From Myxococcales bacterium (GTDB lineage: Bacteria; Myxococcota_A; UBA796; GCA-2862545), in contig JAHQVJ010000140.1 of the NCBI GenBank assembly GCA_019634415.1, positions 1 to 64,000 of the forward strand: a stretch of DNA of 64,000 nucleotides, read 5' to 3'. Of this stretch, positions 7,896-16,463 are shown piece after piece. Position 1 is the first letter of the stretch; each line of letters begins with the position of its first letter. The notes beneath the pieces were generated by a model. It had not been told where the DNA came from. It ran no database searches and saw nothing but the letters and a program-made list of their open reading frames with translations. The position numbers and the translations under genes were made by a program.

Positions 7896-8410
7896 GAGTA
7901 CGACTGGCCATCGCCCTGACGCTGGGGCTGTTCGCGGGCACGGCGGGTGCCGTGGCCTACGCCGAAGGTACCTCCGAGCCCTCCGCCAGCCGTCAGGCGC
8001 CGGGGAGCGGCCTGCAGGACCTGGTGGGACGCCTCAACGCACGGGAGCGCGCGCTGGACCGGCGCGAGCGCTCCGTCGAAGATCGAGAGGGCGACCTTCG
8101 CGAGGCGGAGGACCGCCTCCGGGAACGCCTCGAAGACCTCGAGGAGGTGCGCGGTGAGTTGGACGACAAGCTCGCCGAGCTCGACGCCATCGAGGAAGGC
8201 CGGCGAGCCGCGCTGACCGAGATGACCTCGAAGATGCGGCCCAAGCAAGCCGCCCCCTTCGTTGCCGCCCTGCAGGACGACCTGACCGTGGACGTCCTGG
8301 ACCGCATGCAGCCCGCCAAGGCTGGAAAGATTCTCGCCGTGATGCCGCCCGACAAGGCGGCCAGTCTCGCGGAGCAACTGACGGCCCCCATCCCCCTGGA
8401 GCCCCGATGA
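7892..8410 (+). CDS. MotE-like flagellar chaperone / MgtE-N domain protein
   Basis: 172 residues. Residues 1-24 are a signal anchor; residues about 45-105 are a coiled coil rich in Arg/Glu/Asp; residues about 108-165 resemble the MgtE N-terminal/FliG-like helical domain (MTSKMRPKQAAPFVAALQDD, then VDVLDRMQPAKAGKILAVMPP). This architecture is that of MotE/YlxF-type proteins encoded with fliJ and fliK, and MotE chaperones MotC-type stator proteins. It overlaps fliJ by ATGA and fliK by ATGA, so all three are translationally coupled. Confidence 0.7.
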   Translation: MRVRLAIALTLGLFAGTAGAVAYAEGTSEPSASRQAPGSGLQDLVGRLNARERALDRRERSVEDREGDLREAEDRLRERLEDLEEVRGELDDKLAELDAIEEGRRAALTEMTSKMRPKQAAPFVAALQDDLTVDVLDRMQPAKAGKILAVMPPDKAASLAEQLTAPIPLEPR

Positions 8411-11400
8411 CCTCGACCCTGACCAATCTCCTGGCGGCATTGGCCGCGCCTTCTTCCTCGTCGGGGTCTCGCACACAGTCCAAGCTAGGGACTCAGGGCG
8501 AGGACTTCGAGGCCCACCTGTGGCCCGATCCCACGGCGACCCCCTCGCCGTCGGACGAGCCGGAGCTGTCTCCCCGCGCATCGCAGGGCATGGACGTGTG
8601 GCCGCGCGCCGCATCGCCGCTGTCGCCGCCGCAGGATGGGCAGGCCACCACCTCGAGCGCGCCGGCTGGCCCCGAGGGCCCGGATCCGCTGGGTCCGGTG
8701 CCGCTGGGACAGCAGAGCCGTGGGGCGGAGTGGGCGACACCGGAGCTGCCGATGCAGGCGCGCTCCGAGGCAGGGCGCGGACATGCTCCCCTGACCCGTC
8801 CGCAGGCCCGTCAGCTCGTGCCGTCTGCTGCTGCGCAGATCCTGTTCGACGAGCTGCCCGACGCCGTGGCCGAGGCCATCGACAACGCCGTTCCCCAGTC
8901 GTTCTCGCAGGACGCGGCCCTCCTACACGCGGATGGTTCGCGCTGGAGGGGGCTTCTAGGAAGCTCCACAGAGCGCCCGCTTCCCACCGAACCCGCCTCG
9001 TCCTCGCACGAGGCGGTCGCGTCGTTGCCGGCGGCCGTCGCACAGGCCCTGCCAGTGCCCGTGACCGAGGCGATCCGGGCCGCGGTCCGGGATGCCTGGC
9101 CTCGCGAGCTGCCCGTGGACGGCCCGGAGCGTGTGACGGCGCCCGACGCCGTGGACCGGCTCCCCGAGGAGACGGACGCGGTGCTCGAAGGCGTCGCGCG
9201 CGGGCTCGTGGACGTCGTTCCGGTCAGCCTGGCCCAGGTGCTTCCCCAGGTGCTGGCGCCCACGGCCGAGTCCGCTGCGGACGCCCGCTCGACAGCTCGG
9301 GACCTCTCGACGCGAGATCTGCCTGCGACGTTGGCTTTGGCAGTGGCGACGGTGGTCGCCGTGCGGTTGCCGGCGGTGCTGGCGGATGCGGTTCCGCCGG
9401 GCGAGGTGCCTCGGGTACCGGTGGAGCGGGTGCGTCAGGCGGTGGTCCAGGCCCTCGCGCCTCGCATGGACCAGGACCTGACCACGGTGCTCTCCACCGT
9501 CGGTCGCCCCACCCCCGAGACCCCACGGTCCGCGGGCGACGGGGTGCCGAGCCCCGAGGCTCCCTCCCTTCGACCCGAGCTCGATGCGCCCGAGCAGAGG
9601 CTACCCCCGATCTCGCAGTCTGCGCGGCCCGAGGTCGCTGCTGATCGTCTGGAAGGCCCGCAGCCGAGGCCGGTGGTCCCGAGGGACCATCGTGTGACGG
9701 AGTCGCCTGACACTCCGACTCAGAGGCCGGCTCCGACGCCGTCGTCCACCCCGTCTTCGGAACGGCACGCCTCCACGCTGGCAGACAGGGGCACGCCACC
9801 CACCCAGGCCCCCTCGGCACCCGTCGAGGTGGAGGCGTCGGCGCAGCCTTCGGCGCAGCCTTCGGCCCCGCGACGGCCGACGTCGCCGGAGCCGGCAGTG
9901 GGGCTGCGCCCAGTGCCTGGCTCCCAAGCGCCGCTGGACGCACAGCCGAGCCCGCAGCGAGCGCCCGTCAGTGACGGCGTCTCGGTCCCCCTCGAGTCCG
10001 TCGGCCAGCCAGCCGATCCGAAGGGGCCCCTCGAGGCCCCGTCGCCGTCGGAGCCGCGAGGCCCGACGACGCCTTTCGTGGAGGCGGCTCCCAGCTCCCG
10101 AGCAGACCGGAGTGCTCCCGTGCCGGAGCAGGTCGCCCTCCGAGCGCCTGGCGAGGCCTCGCAGCCCGGCGTGCCAGAGCGCCCCGCGACGTCCGCGGAG
10201 CGTGCAGTGCCGCCGGTGGTTCGTGCGGCATCGGGAGCGGACCGTGCGGTGTCCGTGGATCGGCCTGCCGCACCCGTGGATCGGCCTGCCGCACCCGTGG
10301 ATCGGCCTGCCGCACCCGTGGATCGATCTGCGACGCCCGTGGTGGATCGTGGCGCGTCGATGGGGTCGGTGGTCGAGCGGGCAGCGTCGCCGGAGCGCGT
10401 CGTGCCCGTTGCGGAGCGTGCCGCGTCGGTGGATCCGATGCCGTCGATGGTGGATCGTGCGGCTCCGTCGGTCGAGCCTGCAGTGGTCGAGGCGGCCCCG
10501 CTGAAGGTGGATCGCTCCTCCCCGCTGGTGCCGGACCGGGTCTCCCCGCTGGGGACGGACCGTGGCGCTTCCGTCGTCGAGGGTGTGGCGCCGGTGGTGG
10601 ACCGTGCTGCACTGGTGGTCGAGGGATCGGCTCCAGCGGACCGCGGCGTGCCGCTGGCCGAGCGTGTCTCGGCGATGGTCGAGCGGGCCGCGCCGGTGGA
10701 GCGTGCGGTCGCTCCGCCGGAGCGCGTTGCGCCCCCCGCCATGCAACGCGCGTCCGTGCCGCTGGCCACGACCCTCGGGCTGGACGGTCCGCAGACTGCC
10801 GTCGCGTCCGAGGTGTCCTCGGACCGTCCCTTGTCGGCTCGGGCTGTCGCGCCGTCGGTCGCCCGGACCTCGGTGGAGGTGCCTTCCAAGCCGTCGACGG
10901 CGACCGCCTCCGCCGTACCGCGGGGAGTCGAAGCCGCCGTCGCATCGGAGCCCGTCTCCACCGAGGCCGCCGCGCCCCGTCGAGGACTCGTCGCACCAGC
11001 CGGCTTCGCCGAGGTCGATGCTCCGACGTCGCCCGTCGACGAGCTTCCGTCGCCTCGGGCGCGCACCGTGGCTCGAGCCATGGTGCGGGCGCTGCAGCAG
11101 GTGCTTCCCGACACCGTCCGCGCGAGCCTTCCGGCCGTCGGCACACAGCTCGACACCCCCGAGCCGTCGGTGGCGTCGTTGGGGACCGTGAGGCCCATGC
11201 CCGTGGAGTGGACCGTGCCCCAGCCCCTTCGACAGGTGCCCCGTGCGCCAGCGTCGGAGGCTGCGTCACCCCAGCTCCCACGAGCTGTGGCCCGGGCCCT
11301 GACCACCGTGCTGCCCGAGGTCGTCACCCGTGCGCTCGCGGAGGCTCCGGCCCCCGGCGAGGGCACCACGGCTGGAGTGCGTGAGCCGCAGGTGCGATCC

Positions 11401-12768
11401 GCTGTGCTCGGTGCGCTTCGCGAGGCGCTACCAGCCACCTCTGCGAGCGCGGAGCTGCCCACCGGGGTGCTCGGCGCTGCCACGCGGGCAGCCGTTGCCG
11501 AGGTGACCGCCGAGGTGGTCGCGCGTGTGATGCCCGACGCCATGGCCGAAGTCGCCCGCACCCACCCCGACGCAGAGCCTACCGTTGTCGTCGAGCGCAC
11601 CACCCAGCTGCTCTCTCGCACCGTTCCCGAGGCGATCCGTCAGGCGCTCCCTGCGGTGGTGGCCGACGCCGATGGCCCGCTCTCCGATCCCGCCCCTGTG
11701 CAGCCGCAGCGAGATCGGGCTGGTGCGAGCCAGCGATCCGTCGATGTGCGTGCGCCGGTCTCGCCCCGTGTCGCGCCCAGCTTCGCTTCACCCGACGGTG
11801 TGACAGCTTCGGTCCGCACGACGGTGATCGGGGGCTTCGACGTGCCCAGCGCCGACCTTCCCGTCGCGGAGGAGGCCGCCGTGCGGCAGCCGTCGGAGCT
11901 GGGCCGGGCGCTGGTCCGAGAGTCGTCTCCGGTCGTGGCGCCGCCCGCGCCGCAGCGTCCTGAATGGGTGCAGCCCGAGGTCCCGCTCCACGGCAAGGCC
12001 CAGGTCTCGACGCAGGCAGGCGAGGAGGCGTCGCAGTCGGTCGTGGAGCGTGGGCGCGAGGCGCCCGTGCTGTCCGAGCGCTCGGTGACCGTGGCGCCTC
12101 CCAGAGGGGTCCAGGTCGCGCTCTCGGAGCTGCTCGCCAAGCCCTCTCGACCTGGGAGGTCGCTGGACGCGCGAGGGGATGCCGAGCTCGGTCCGAGGGC
12201 ACAGCCTTCGCGTGCCGGCGCGCCGCTGTCGGACCGCTCGCAGGCGCGGAGCCAGTCCGTTCCGGGTGCCTCGGTCTCCGTTCCGGGTGCCTCGGCCTCC
12301 GTTCCGGTGGCCTCGGCCTCCGTTCCGGTGGCCGTAGACGTGCCGACGCCGCAGGCACACGCCGAGCCTGCCTTGGCCCAGGCCGAGACGCCGCCGCCGC
12401 TCCCCACGCAGCCCGAGGCCTACGACATGGCCGAGCCCGCTGCTCCCAAGGGGGCACAGGATCTCGTTCGGGTTCAGGTGGATGCCGATCTCGCGGTGGA
12501 GATGCGCACCGTGCGTCAAGGCCACCAGGTGACCTTCGATGGAACGGCCGAGGCGCTGGAGCCCCTTCGGGGTGCCGCCGCCGACCTAGACGATGCGCTG
12601 CGTCGCGGAGGCAGCGAGCTCGCTGGCTTCGAGCAGCGTCGTCGTCGCCAGGACCGCCCGGACTCCTCCGAGCGGCGGACCGTCGAGCAAGCGCGCCCCG
12701 AGCCAGTCGACGGACCCGTCGTGACGGGCTCCCGGGGTGCCTCGAACACGATCAACGTGGTGATCTGA
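8407..12768 (+). CDS. fliK: Giant flagellar hook-length control protein FliK
   Basis: 1453 residues, more than three times the usual FliK length (Salmonella FliK is 405). FliK is exported through the flagellar type III gate, measures hook length as a molecular ruler, and switches FlhB from hook to filament export. About 1350 residues are Pro/Ala/Val/Arg-rich and disordered, with internal repeats (VDRPAAP x3; VPGAS/VPVAS x3). The last ~100 residues match the conserved FliK C-terminal domain: LVRVQVDADLAVEMRTVRQG, an FDGTAEALEPLRGAAADLDD segment, and LRRGGSELAGF. ATGA overlap with the previous gene supports the start. flgD follows 7 nt after the stop. No frameshift is seen. Long reverse-strand frames here are compositional shadows. 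Confidence 0.85.
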   Translation: MTSTLTNLLAALAAPSSSSGSRTQSKLGTQGEDFEAHLWPDPTATPSPSDEPELSPRASQGMDVWPRAASPLSPPQDGQATTSSAPAGPEGPDPLGPVPLGQQSRGAEWATPELPMQARSEAGRGHAPLTRPQARQLVPSAAAQILFDELPDAVAEAIDNAVPQSFSQDAALLHADGSRWRGLLGSSTERPLPTEPASSSHEAVASLPAAVAQALPVPVTEAIRAAVRDAWPRELPVDGPERVTAPDAVDRLPEETDAVLEGVARGLVDVVPVSLAQVLPQVLAPTAESAADARSTARDLSTRDLPATLALAVATVVAVRLPAVLADAVPPGEVPRVPVERVRQAVVQALAPRMDQDLTTVLSTVGRPTPETPRSAGDGVPSPEAPSLRPELDAPEQRLPPISQSARPEVAADRLEGPQPRPVVPRDHRVTESPDTPTQRPAPTPSSTPSSERHASTLADRGTPPTQAPSAPVEVEASAQPSAQPSAPRRPTSPEPAVGLRPVPGSQAPLDAQPSPQRAPVSDGVSVPLESVGQPADPKGPLEAPSPSEPRGPTTPFVEAAPSSRADRSAPVPEQVALRAPGEASQPGVPERPATSAERAVPPVVRAASGADRAVSVDRPAAPVDRPAAPVDRPAAPVDRSATPVVDRGASMGSVVERAASPERVVPVAERAASVDPMPSMVDRAAPSVEPAVVEAAPLKVDRSSPLVPDRVSPLGTDRGASVVEGVAPVVDRAALVVEGSAPADRGVPLAERVSAMVERAAPVERAVAPPERVAPPAMQRASVPLATTLGLDGPQTAVASEVSSDRPLSARAVAPSVARTSVEVPSKPSTATASAVPRGVEAAVASEPVSTEAAAPRRGLVAPAGFAEVDAPTSPVDELPSPRARTVARAMVRALQQVLPDTVRASLPAVGTQLDTPEPSVASLGTVRPMPVEWTVPQPLRQVPRAPASEAASPQLPRAVARALTTVLPEVVTRALAEAPAPGEGTTAGVREPQVRSAVLGALREALPATSASAELPTGVLGAATRAAVAEVTAEVVARVMPDAMAEVARTHPDAEPTVVVERTTQLLSRTVPEAIRQALPAVVADADGPLSDPAPVQPQRDRAGASQRSVDVRAPVSPRVAPSFASPDGVTASVRTTVIGGFDVPSADLPVAEEAAVRQPSELGRALVRESSPVVAPPAPQRPEWVQPEVPLHGKAQVSTQAGEEASQSVVERGREAPVLSERSVTVAPPRGVQVALSELLAKPSRPGRSLDARGDAELGPRAQPSRAGAPLSDRSQARSQSVPGASVSVPGASASVPVASASVPVAVDVPTPQAHAEPALAQAETPPPLPTQPEAYDMAEPAAPKGAQDLVRVQVDADLAVEMRTVRQGHQVTFDGTAEALEPLRGAAADLDDALRRGGSELAGFEQRRRRQDRPDSSERRTVEQARPEPVDGPVVTGSRGASNTINVVI
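10255..10317 (+). repeat. 21-bp tandem repeat x3 inside fliK
   Basis: Three identical 21-nt units, GTGGATCGGCCTGCCGCACC plus C, encode VDRPAAP. The next unit begins GTGGATCGATCTGC and then diverges. Seven-codon units keep frame, so copy number can change ruler length. Confidence 0.85.
12259..12333 (+). repeat. 21-bp tandem repeat x3.5 inside fliK
   Basis: Units starting at 12259, 12280 and 12301, then a half unit at 12322, each encode VP(G/V)AS(V/A)S. Units differ at a few bases. As in the upstream repeat, the period is 7 codons. Confidence 0.85.
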
Positions 12769-12775
12769 GGGTGCT

Positions 12776-13453
12776 GTGAACGAAATTCTTCCAGTCATCG
12801 ACACGCCTGCCGTGACCGGCCAGGCGCAACCCGAGGCGCCCACCGGCGAGACGCTGGGGCGAGATGCCTTCTTGAGGTTGCTCACCGAGCAGCTACAGAA
12901 CCAGGACCCGCTGGATCCCATGAAGAACGAAGAGTTCGTGGCCCAGCTGGCTCAGTTCTCGAGCCTGGAGCAGCTCTTCGGTCTGCAGAGCACCATGGAG
13001 GCGGTGTATCTGGGCATCGCATCCATGAACAACGTGAGCGTGGCGAGCCTGCTCGGCACCGAGGTGGTGGCCCAGGGAGATCAGGTCTTCCACGACGGAG
13101 AGGGCTCGGTGACGCTGCACTTCGAGGCCCAAGCAAGCTTCACCACCGCCACCGTGAACGTCTCCGACGAGTCGGGGCGGGTCGTGAAGACCCTCGAGAT
13201 CGCCGGGCACGATGCCGGAACCTTCGAGATCGAGTGGGATGGCACGGACCACGATGGCCAGCCCTTGGGTGAAGGAATCTACTCCTTTGCCATCGAGGCC
13301 ACAGACGTGGAGGGTGAAGCGGTGGTCGTCGACACGCTCCTAGTAGGGGTGATCGACCAGATGGACTACAGCACGGGAACGCCGCAGCCATCCATCAACG
13401 GTGTGTCGGTGTCCCTCGACGTGATTCGTAGCCTTGCTTCCTCTGAACCGTGA
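12776..13453 (+). CDS. flgD: FlgD, flagellar hook assembly scaffold (hook cap)
   Basis: 225 residues with a GTG start 7 nt after the fliK stop. The N-terminal FlgD signature is clear: LGRDAFLRLLTEQLQNQDPL, DPMKNEEFVAQLAQFSSLEQ. The C-terminal half has the FlgD Ig-like/tudor region (VNVSDESGRVVKTLEI, then WDGTDHDGQPLGEGIYSFAI). FlgD caps the growing hook so that FlgE subunits insert, and is then replaced by the hook-filament junction proteins. The order fliK-flgD-flgE is classical. Confidence 0.95.
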   Translation: MNEILPVIDTPAVTGQAQPEAPTGETLGRDAFLRLLTEQLQNQDPLDPMKNEEFVAQLAQFSSLEQLFGLQSTMEAVYLGIASMNNVSVASLLGTEVVAQGDQVFHDGEGSVTLHFEAQASFTTATVNVSDESGRVVKTLEIAGHDAGTFEIEWDGTDHDGQPLGEGIYSFAIEATDVEGEAVVVDTLLVGVIDQMDYSTGTPQPSINGVSVSLDVIRSLASSEP

Positions 13454-13468
13454 ACTTGCCGATATGGC

Positions 13469-13495
13469 TAAATGGGGTTCAGGCAGTGCCGATGG
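13469..13495 (+). promoter_or_regulatory. Sigma-28-like promoter upstream of flgE
   Basis: TAAA (13469-13472), exactly 15 nt, then GCCGAT (13488-13493) GG. This is a near-perfect sigma-28 (FliA) consensus. A transcript starting near 13502 would have a ~17-nt leader containing the GGGAGGA ribosome site of flgE. Confidence 0.75.
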
Positions 13496-13519
13496 GGATC
13501 CTACCAATCGGGAGGAACC

Positions 13520-14833
13520 GTGTCGCTGTTCTCAACCCTTCAGACCGGCGCCAGCGGCCTGGGCGTCTCTGGACAGACGCTGGGCGTGATTGGCGACAAC
13601 ATCGCCAATCTCAACACCGTCGGGTTCAAGCGTAACCGGGCGAACTTCGCTGACGCCTTGCCGCAGGACGTCTCTGGCGTGGGCGGGCCTTCACAGCTCG
13701 GCCGAGGTGCCACGAGCGTGGCCATCGGTGGCCAGTTCACCCAGGGTGCCCTGTCCACCTCGGGCAATGCCCTCGATCTGGCGCTGTCGGGCGCCGGCTG
13801 GTTCCAGGTCAACGACGGAAACCAGAGCTTCTACACGCGGGACGGCTCCTTCGGTCTCGACTCCGAGGGCTACGTGGTCACGCAGACCGGCTACCGGGTG
13901 CAGGGCTACAACGCCGACGCCGGCATCCTGTCGCCGAGCCTCAACGACCTGCAGATCACCGAGACGCCGGTGCCGCCGCAGGCCACCTCCACGGTGACCC
14001 TCGAGATGGTGCTGAACTCCGAGGACATCAACACGATCGACTACAGCGCGCTGACCCTCGACGGCACCGCCACCACGCTGACCGAGGCATCGGACGCCGC
14101 GGACTTCCAGACCTCGTTCACGGTGTACGACTCCCTGGGTCGCAGCCACGAGGTGGTGGTCAACTTCGAGCGGGACGCCGCCGATCCGAACCTGTGGAGC
14201 TACTCCGCCGTCATCGACGCCGGGGAGACCGACGTGGCCGGCGGCGTGGCGGGCTCGGCCTTCGAGATCGGCGCCGGCACGCTGGCGTTCGACACCGACG
14301 GCAACCTGACCACCAACACCTACGCCGCGACCGGTGGATGGACCTGGCCGGGCGCCACCGCCTGGGATCCCGTCTTCGAGTTCGGCCTGGACACGGCCGG
14401 TGTGGCCACCGACGGCTCGGTGACCAACAACGGCTCCAGCAGCACGGTGACGGCACTCGCCCAGGACGGGTACGCCATGGGCGACCTGACCTCCATCTCG
14501 GTGGACGCCGAGGGCATCGTCCGCGGTCAGTACTCCAACGGGCAGGAGCAGGCCCTCGGTCAGGTGGGCGTGGCCCAGTTCGACGCAGACGGCGGCCTGG
14601 ATCGGCTCGGACTCAACCTGTACGCCGCCACGGCGGCCAGCGGCGATCCCGCGGTGGGTGTGGCGGGCACCGGTGGCCGGGGCTCGATGGTGGGCTTCTC
14701 CCTGGAGCGCTCCAACGTGGACCTCGAGAACGAGTTCGTGGACCTCATCCAGGCCCAGCGGACCTATCAGGCCAACGCCGGGGTGATCCGGACGGCGGAC
14801 GAAACCCTGCAGGAGCTGGTCAACCTCGTGTAG
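13520..14833 (+). CDS. flgE: FlgE, flagellar hook protein
   Basis: 437 residues. The N-terminus (MSLFSTLQTGASGLGVSGQT, LGVIGDNIANLNTVGFKRNR) and the C-terminus (ENEFVDLIQAQRTYQANAGV, IRTADETLQELVNLV) are the two conserved D0 helices of rod/hook proteins; the middle carries FlgE D1/D2 beta domains. FlgE polymerises into the curved hook. The GTG at 13520 is chosen: GGAGG lies just upstream and family members begin at this point. It has its own sigma-28-like promoter in the gap after flgD. Confidence 0.95.
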   Translation: MSLFSTLQTGASGLGVSGQTLGVIGDNIANLNTVGFKRNRANFADALPQDVSGVGGPSQLGRGATSVAIGGQFTQGALSTSGNALDLALSGAGWFQVNDGNQSFYTRDGSFGLDSEGYVVTQTGYRVQGYNADAGILSPSLNDLQITETPVPPQATSTVTLEMVLNSEDINTIDYSALTLDGTATTLTEASDAADFQTSFTVYDSLGRSHEVVVNFERDAADPNLWSYSAVIDAGETDVAGGVAGSAFEIGAGTLAFDTDGNLTTNTYAATGGWTWPGATAWDPVFEFGLDTAGVATDGSVTNNGSSSTVTALAQDGYAMGDLTSISVDAEGIVRGQYSNGQEQALGQVGVAQFDADGGLDRLGLNLYAATAASGDPAVGVAGTGGRGSMVGFSLERSNVDLENEFVDLIQAQRTYQANAGVIRTADETLQELVNLV

Positions 14834-14839
14834 CCTCGG

Positions 14840-14858
14840 GTCCGGGCCCAGCCCGGAC
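14840..14858. terminator. Hairpin after flgE
   Basis: GTCCGGGC (14840-14847), loop CCA, GCCCGGAC (14851-14858): a perfect 8-bp GC-rich stem just after the flgE stop. There is no T-tract, so it may be a partial or attenuating terminator, or protect the mRNA 3' end. The ribosome site of the next gene follows directly. Confidence 0.5.
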
Positions 14859-14868
14859 GGAGGCGTGC

Positions 14869-15384
14869 ATGGGGACAGACAGAGGGGTTGGGGTCGCGGC
14901 GCTGGCTGTCCTGCTGGTGGCTTGCTTCGACCCCTTTCCACGCGAGCCCGAAGTCTCGCTGGAGCGCAGCGCCTGCAACTACTTCTCCAACTGCGACCTG
15001 CCAGCCTTCATGCTGCTGTTCGACGATCAGGAGACCTGCGAGGAGCAGCTGCGGGACTCCGCCCTGTTGGTCCAGTGCGCGGAGTTCGACCAGGTCCAGG
15101 AGGAGCAGTGTCGCCAGCAGATCGAGCTGATGACGGGCTCGTGCGGCGACATCACCAGCGACGCCTGTGAGGCGGTGCTGGGATGCGACATCGGAGCCGT
15201 CTGCGAAGAAGGCTACGACCGACTCGTGGAGTGTGGGTTCCTGTCGGGGCCGTTCCCGCCGGAGTTCTGCCTGGGCTTCGATCCGCTGTGCGACCTGAAC
15301 TGCCTGGTCAGCGTGGAGGGCGAGTGCGACTCGCTGGTGGCGGACTGGTTCACCTGCTCGGATCGCTGTCGCGGCAAGCAATAG
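14869..15384 (+). CDS. Cys-rich lipoprotein, unknown
   Basis: 171 residues. A signal peptide ends in the lipobox LLVAC near residue 19. The mature part contains 17 further cysteines at irregular spacing (ACNYFSNCDL, TCEEQLRD, FCLGFDPLCDLNC and others) and is acidic, as in small secreted cysteine-rich lipoproteins of myxobacteria. No family is recognised. GGAGG precedes the ATG by 6 nt. It lies directly after the flgE hairpin and may be co-transcribed with flgE by read-through, but nothing else links it to the flagellum. Confidence 0.75.
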   Translation: MGTDRGVGVAALAVLLVACFDPFPREPEVSLERSACNYFSNCDLPAFMLLFDDQETCEEQLRDSALLVQCAEFDQVQEEQCRQQIELMTGSCGDITSDACEAVLGCDIGAVCEEGYDRLVECGFLSGPFPPEFCLGFDPLCDLNCLVSVEGECDSLVADWFTCSDRCRGKQ

Positions 15385-15622
15385 GACCGGTGCCTGCGGC
15401 TGTGGCATCCAGACGCAGACCGAACCGGGTTTCCCGTGGATACTGCAACGCCGAGGGCCCACGGGGCCGGCCCATCGGGTAAACGATTCCATCCGACCTA
15501 CCCTGCGACACTTCGGGTCCATCGCGCCCACTCACTTCATCGGGGCCTACCTCCTCCTCGCGAAGAGACCTCCCTCGGAAGCCCAGCTGCACGGTTTCTG
15601 TGAGCGGTTCCTCCCCGAGGAC

Positions 15623-16459
15623 GTGGTGGACCGAGCCCTGCGGCATGGCGTCGAGCGCCGCATGCTCGAGCGCACCGAGGAGCGGCTCACCCTCACGAGG
15701 GCGGGCCACGGGGCCTTGCTGCGCATGCTGGGGGAGGATGCGGAAGAGAAGCGGGAGCGGCTCCTCGATCGGCGCTTTCCCGCACAGGCCCTGGGGCTCG
15801 ACCCCGACGACGAGACCACGCGGGACCTGGTGATGGATCCCGTGCACCTCTCGGCGGCCATCGTCGCCGTGGGATTCGGCCTGCCTCCTGCGCTTCGTCT
15901 CTCGGCGGAGCGGATCCGGTCCGAGCTGATCTGGCGCACCCTGCGCTCGGGGCTGCAGGAGGTGGTGGGTACCGGGCCCTTTCCCCCCATCGACAAACCT
16001 GGAGTCGTGGGCTTCACCATCTTGGCGGGGTTGGCTGGCTCCACGGCCACCAACGTCAACCAGGTCACCAAGGATCTGGCGGCCAAGGTGCTCGGGGCAG
16101 AGGGCACGCAGGCCGAGGAGCTGCGGGTTCAGCTGGTCCGGTTGGCGCTGGCTCGGCACCCGGACTTCTCCGGCGCCGACTTCCCCACGCGGGTGCTCGA
16201 GGTGACCCACCCGCTCCAGACGCCGCCGTTTCGGGGGCGGGTGGCCATCGGTCAGGTCTACGAGGCCTTCGGTGAGGCCTACAGCGATGCCGGGGAGCTG
16301 CCAGACTTCAAGGAGCGCCTGGTGAAGGCGGCGCGCGACAGACGAATCGACCTTAGCTCGTTGGACTTGCCGGAATACATGAGCCGGGATCTCAGGGAGC
16401 AGTCCACCACCCAGTGGGGTGAGGACCAGATGCACTTCGTAGTGAGTGAGTGGAAGTAG
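15623..16459 (+). CDS. Winged-helix protein paired with P-loop ATPase; true start unclear
   Basis: From the first in-frame start (GTG 15623) the protein is 278 residues. However, the frame is open and protein-like for about 48 codons upstream (from ~15482), reading SIRPTLRHFGSIAPTHFIGA and on through a helix. That segment completes an N-terminal winged helix (EAQLHGFCERFLPEDVVDRA, then RRMLERTEERLTLTRAGHGA). No ATG, GTG or TTG exists in frame between ~15380 and 15623; GTA at 15479 is a possible mutated start. The C-terminal half is helical (GRVAIGQVYEAFGEAYSDAG, LDLPEYMSRDLREQST). I do not recognise a family. The ATPase gene starts 4 nt after the stop, so the two proteins probably work together. 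Confidence 0.65.
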   Translation: MVDRALRHGVERRMLERTEERLTLTRAGHGALLRMLGEDAEEKRERLLDRRFPAQALGLDPDDETTRDLVMDPVHLSAAIVAVGFGLPPALRLSAERIRSELIWRTLRSGLQEVVGTGPFPPIDKPGVVGFTILAGLAGSTATNVNQVTKDLAAKVLGAEGTQAEELRVQLVRLALARHPDFSGADFPTRVLEVTHPLQTPPFRGRVAIGQVYEAFGEAYSDAGELPDFKERLVKAARDRRIDLSSLDLPEYMSRDLREQSTTQWGEDQMHFVVSEWK

Positions 16460-16463
16460 CGAT

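Noticed and set aside
9601..11621. Long reverse-strand frames (up to 633 residues) opposite fliK
   Set aside because: They are Ser/Thr/Arg-rich mirror images of the biased fliK codons, lack domains and ribosome sites, and overlap a supported gene entirely.
15387..15478. Extension of the winged-helix gene further upstream to the previous stop
   Set aside because: The frame is open but the residues before ~15482 are Arg/Pro/Gly-rich and do not continue the domain, so coding is unlikely there.
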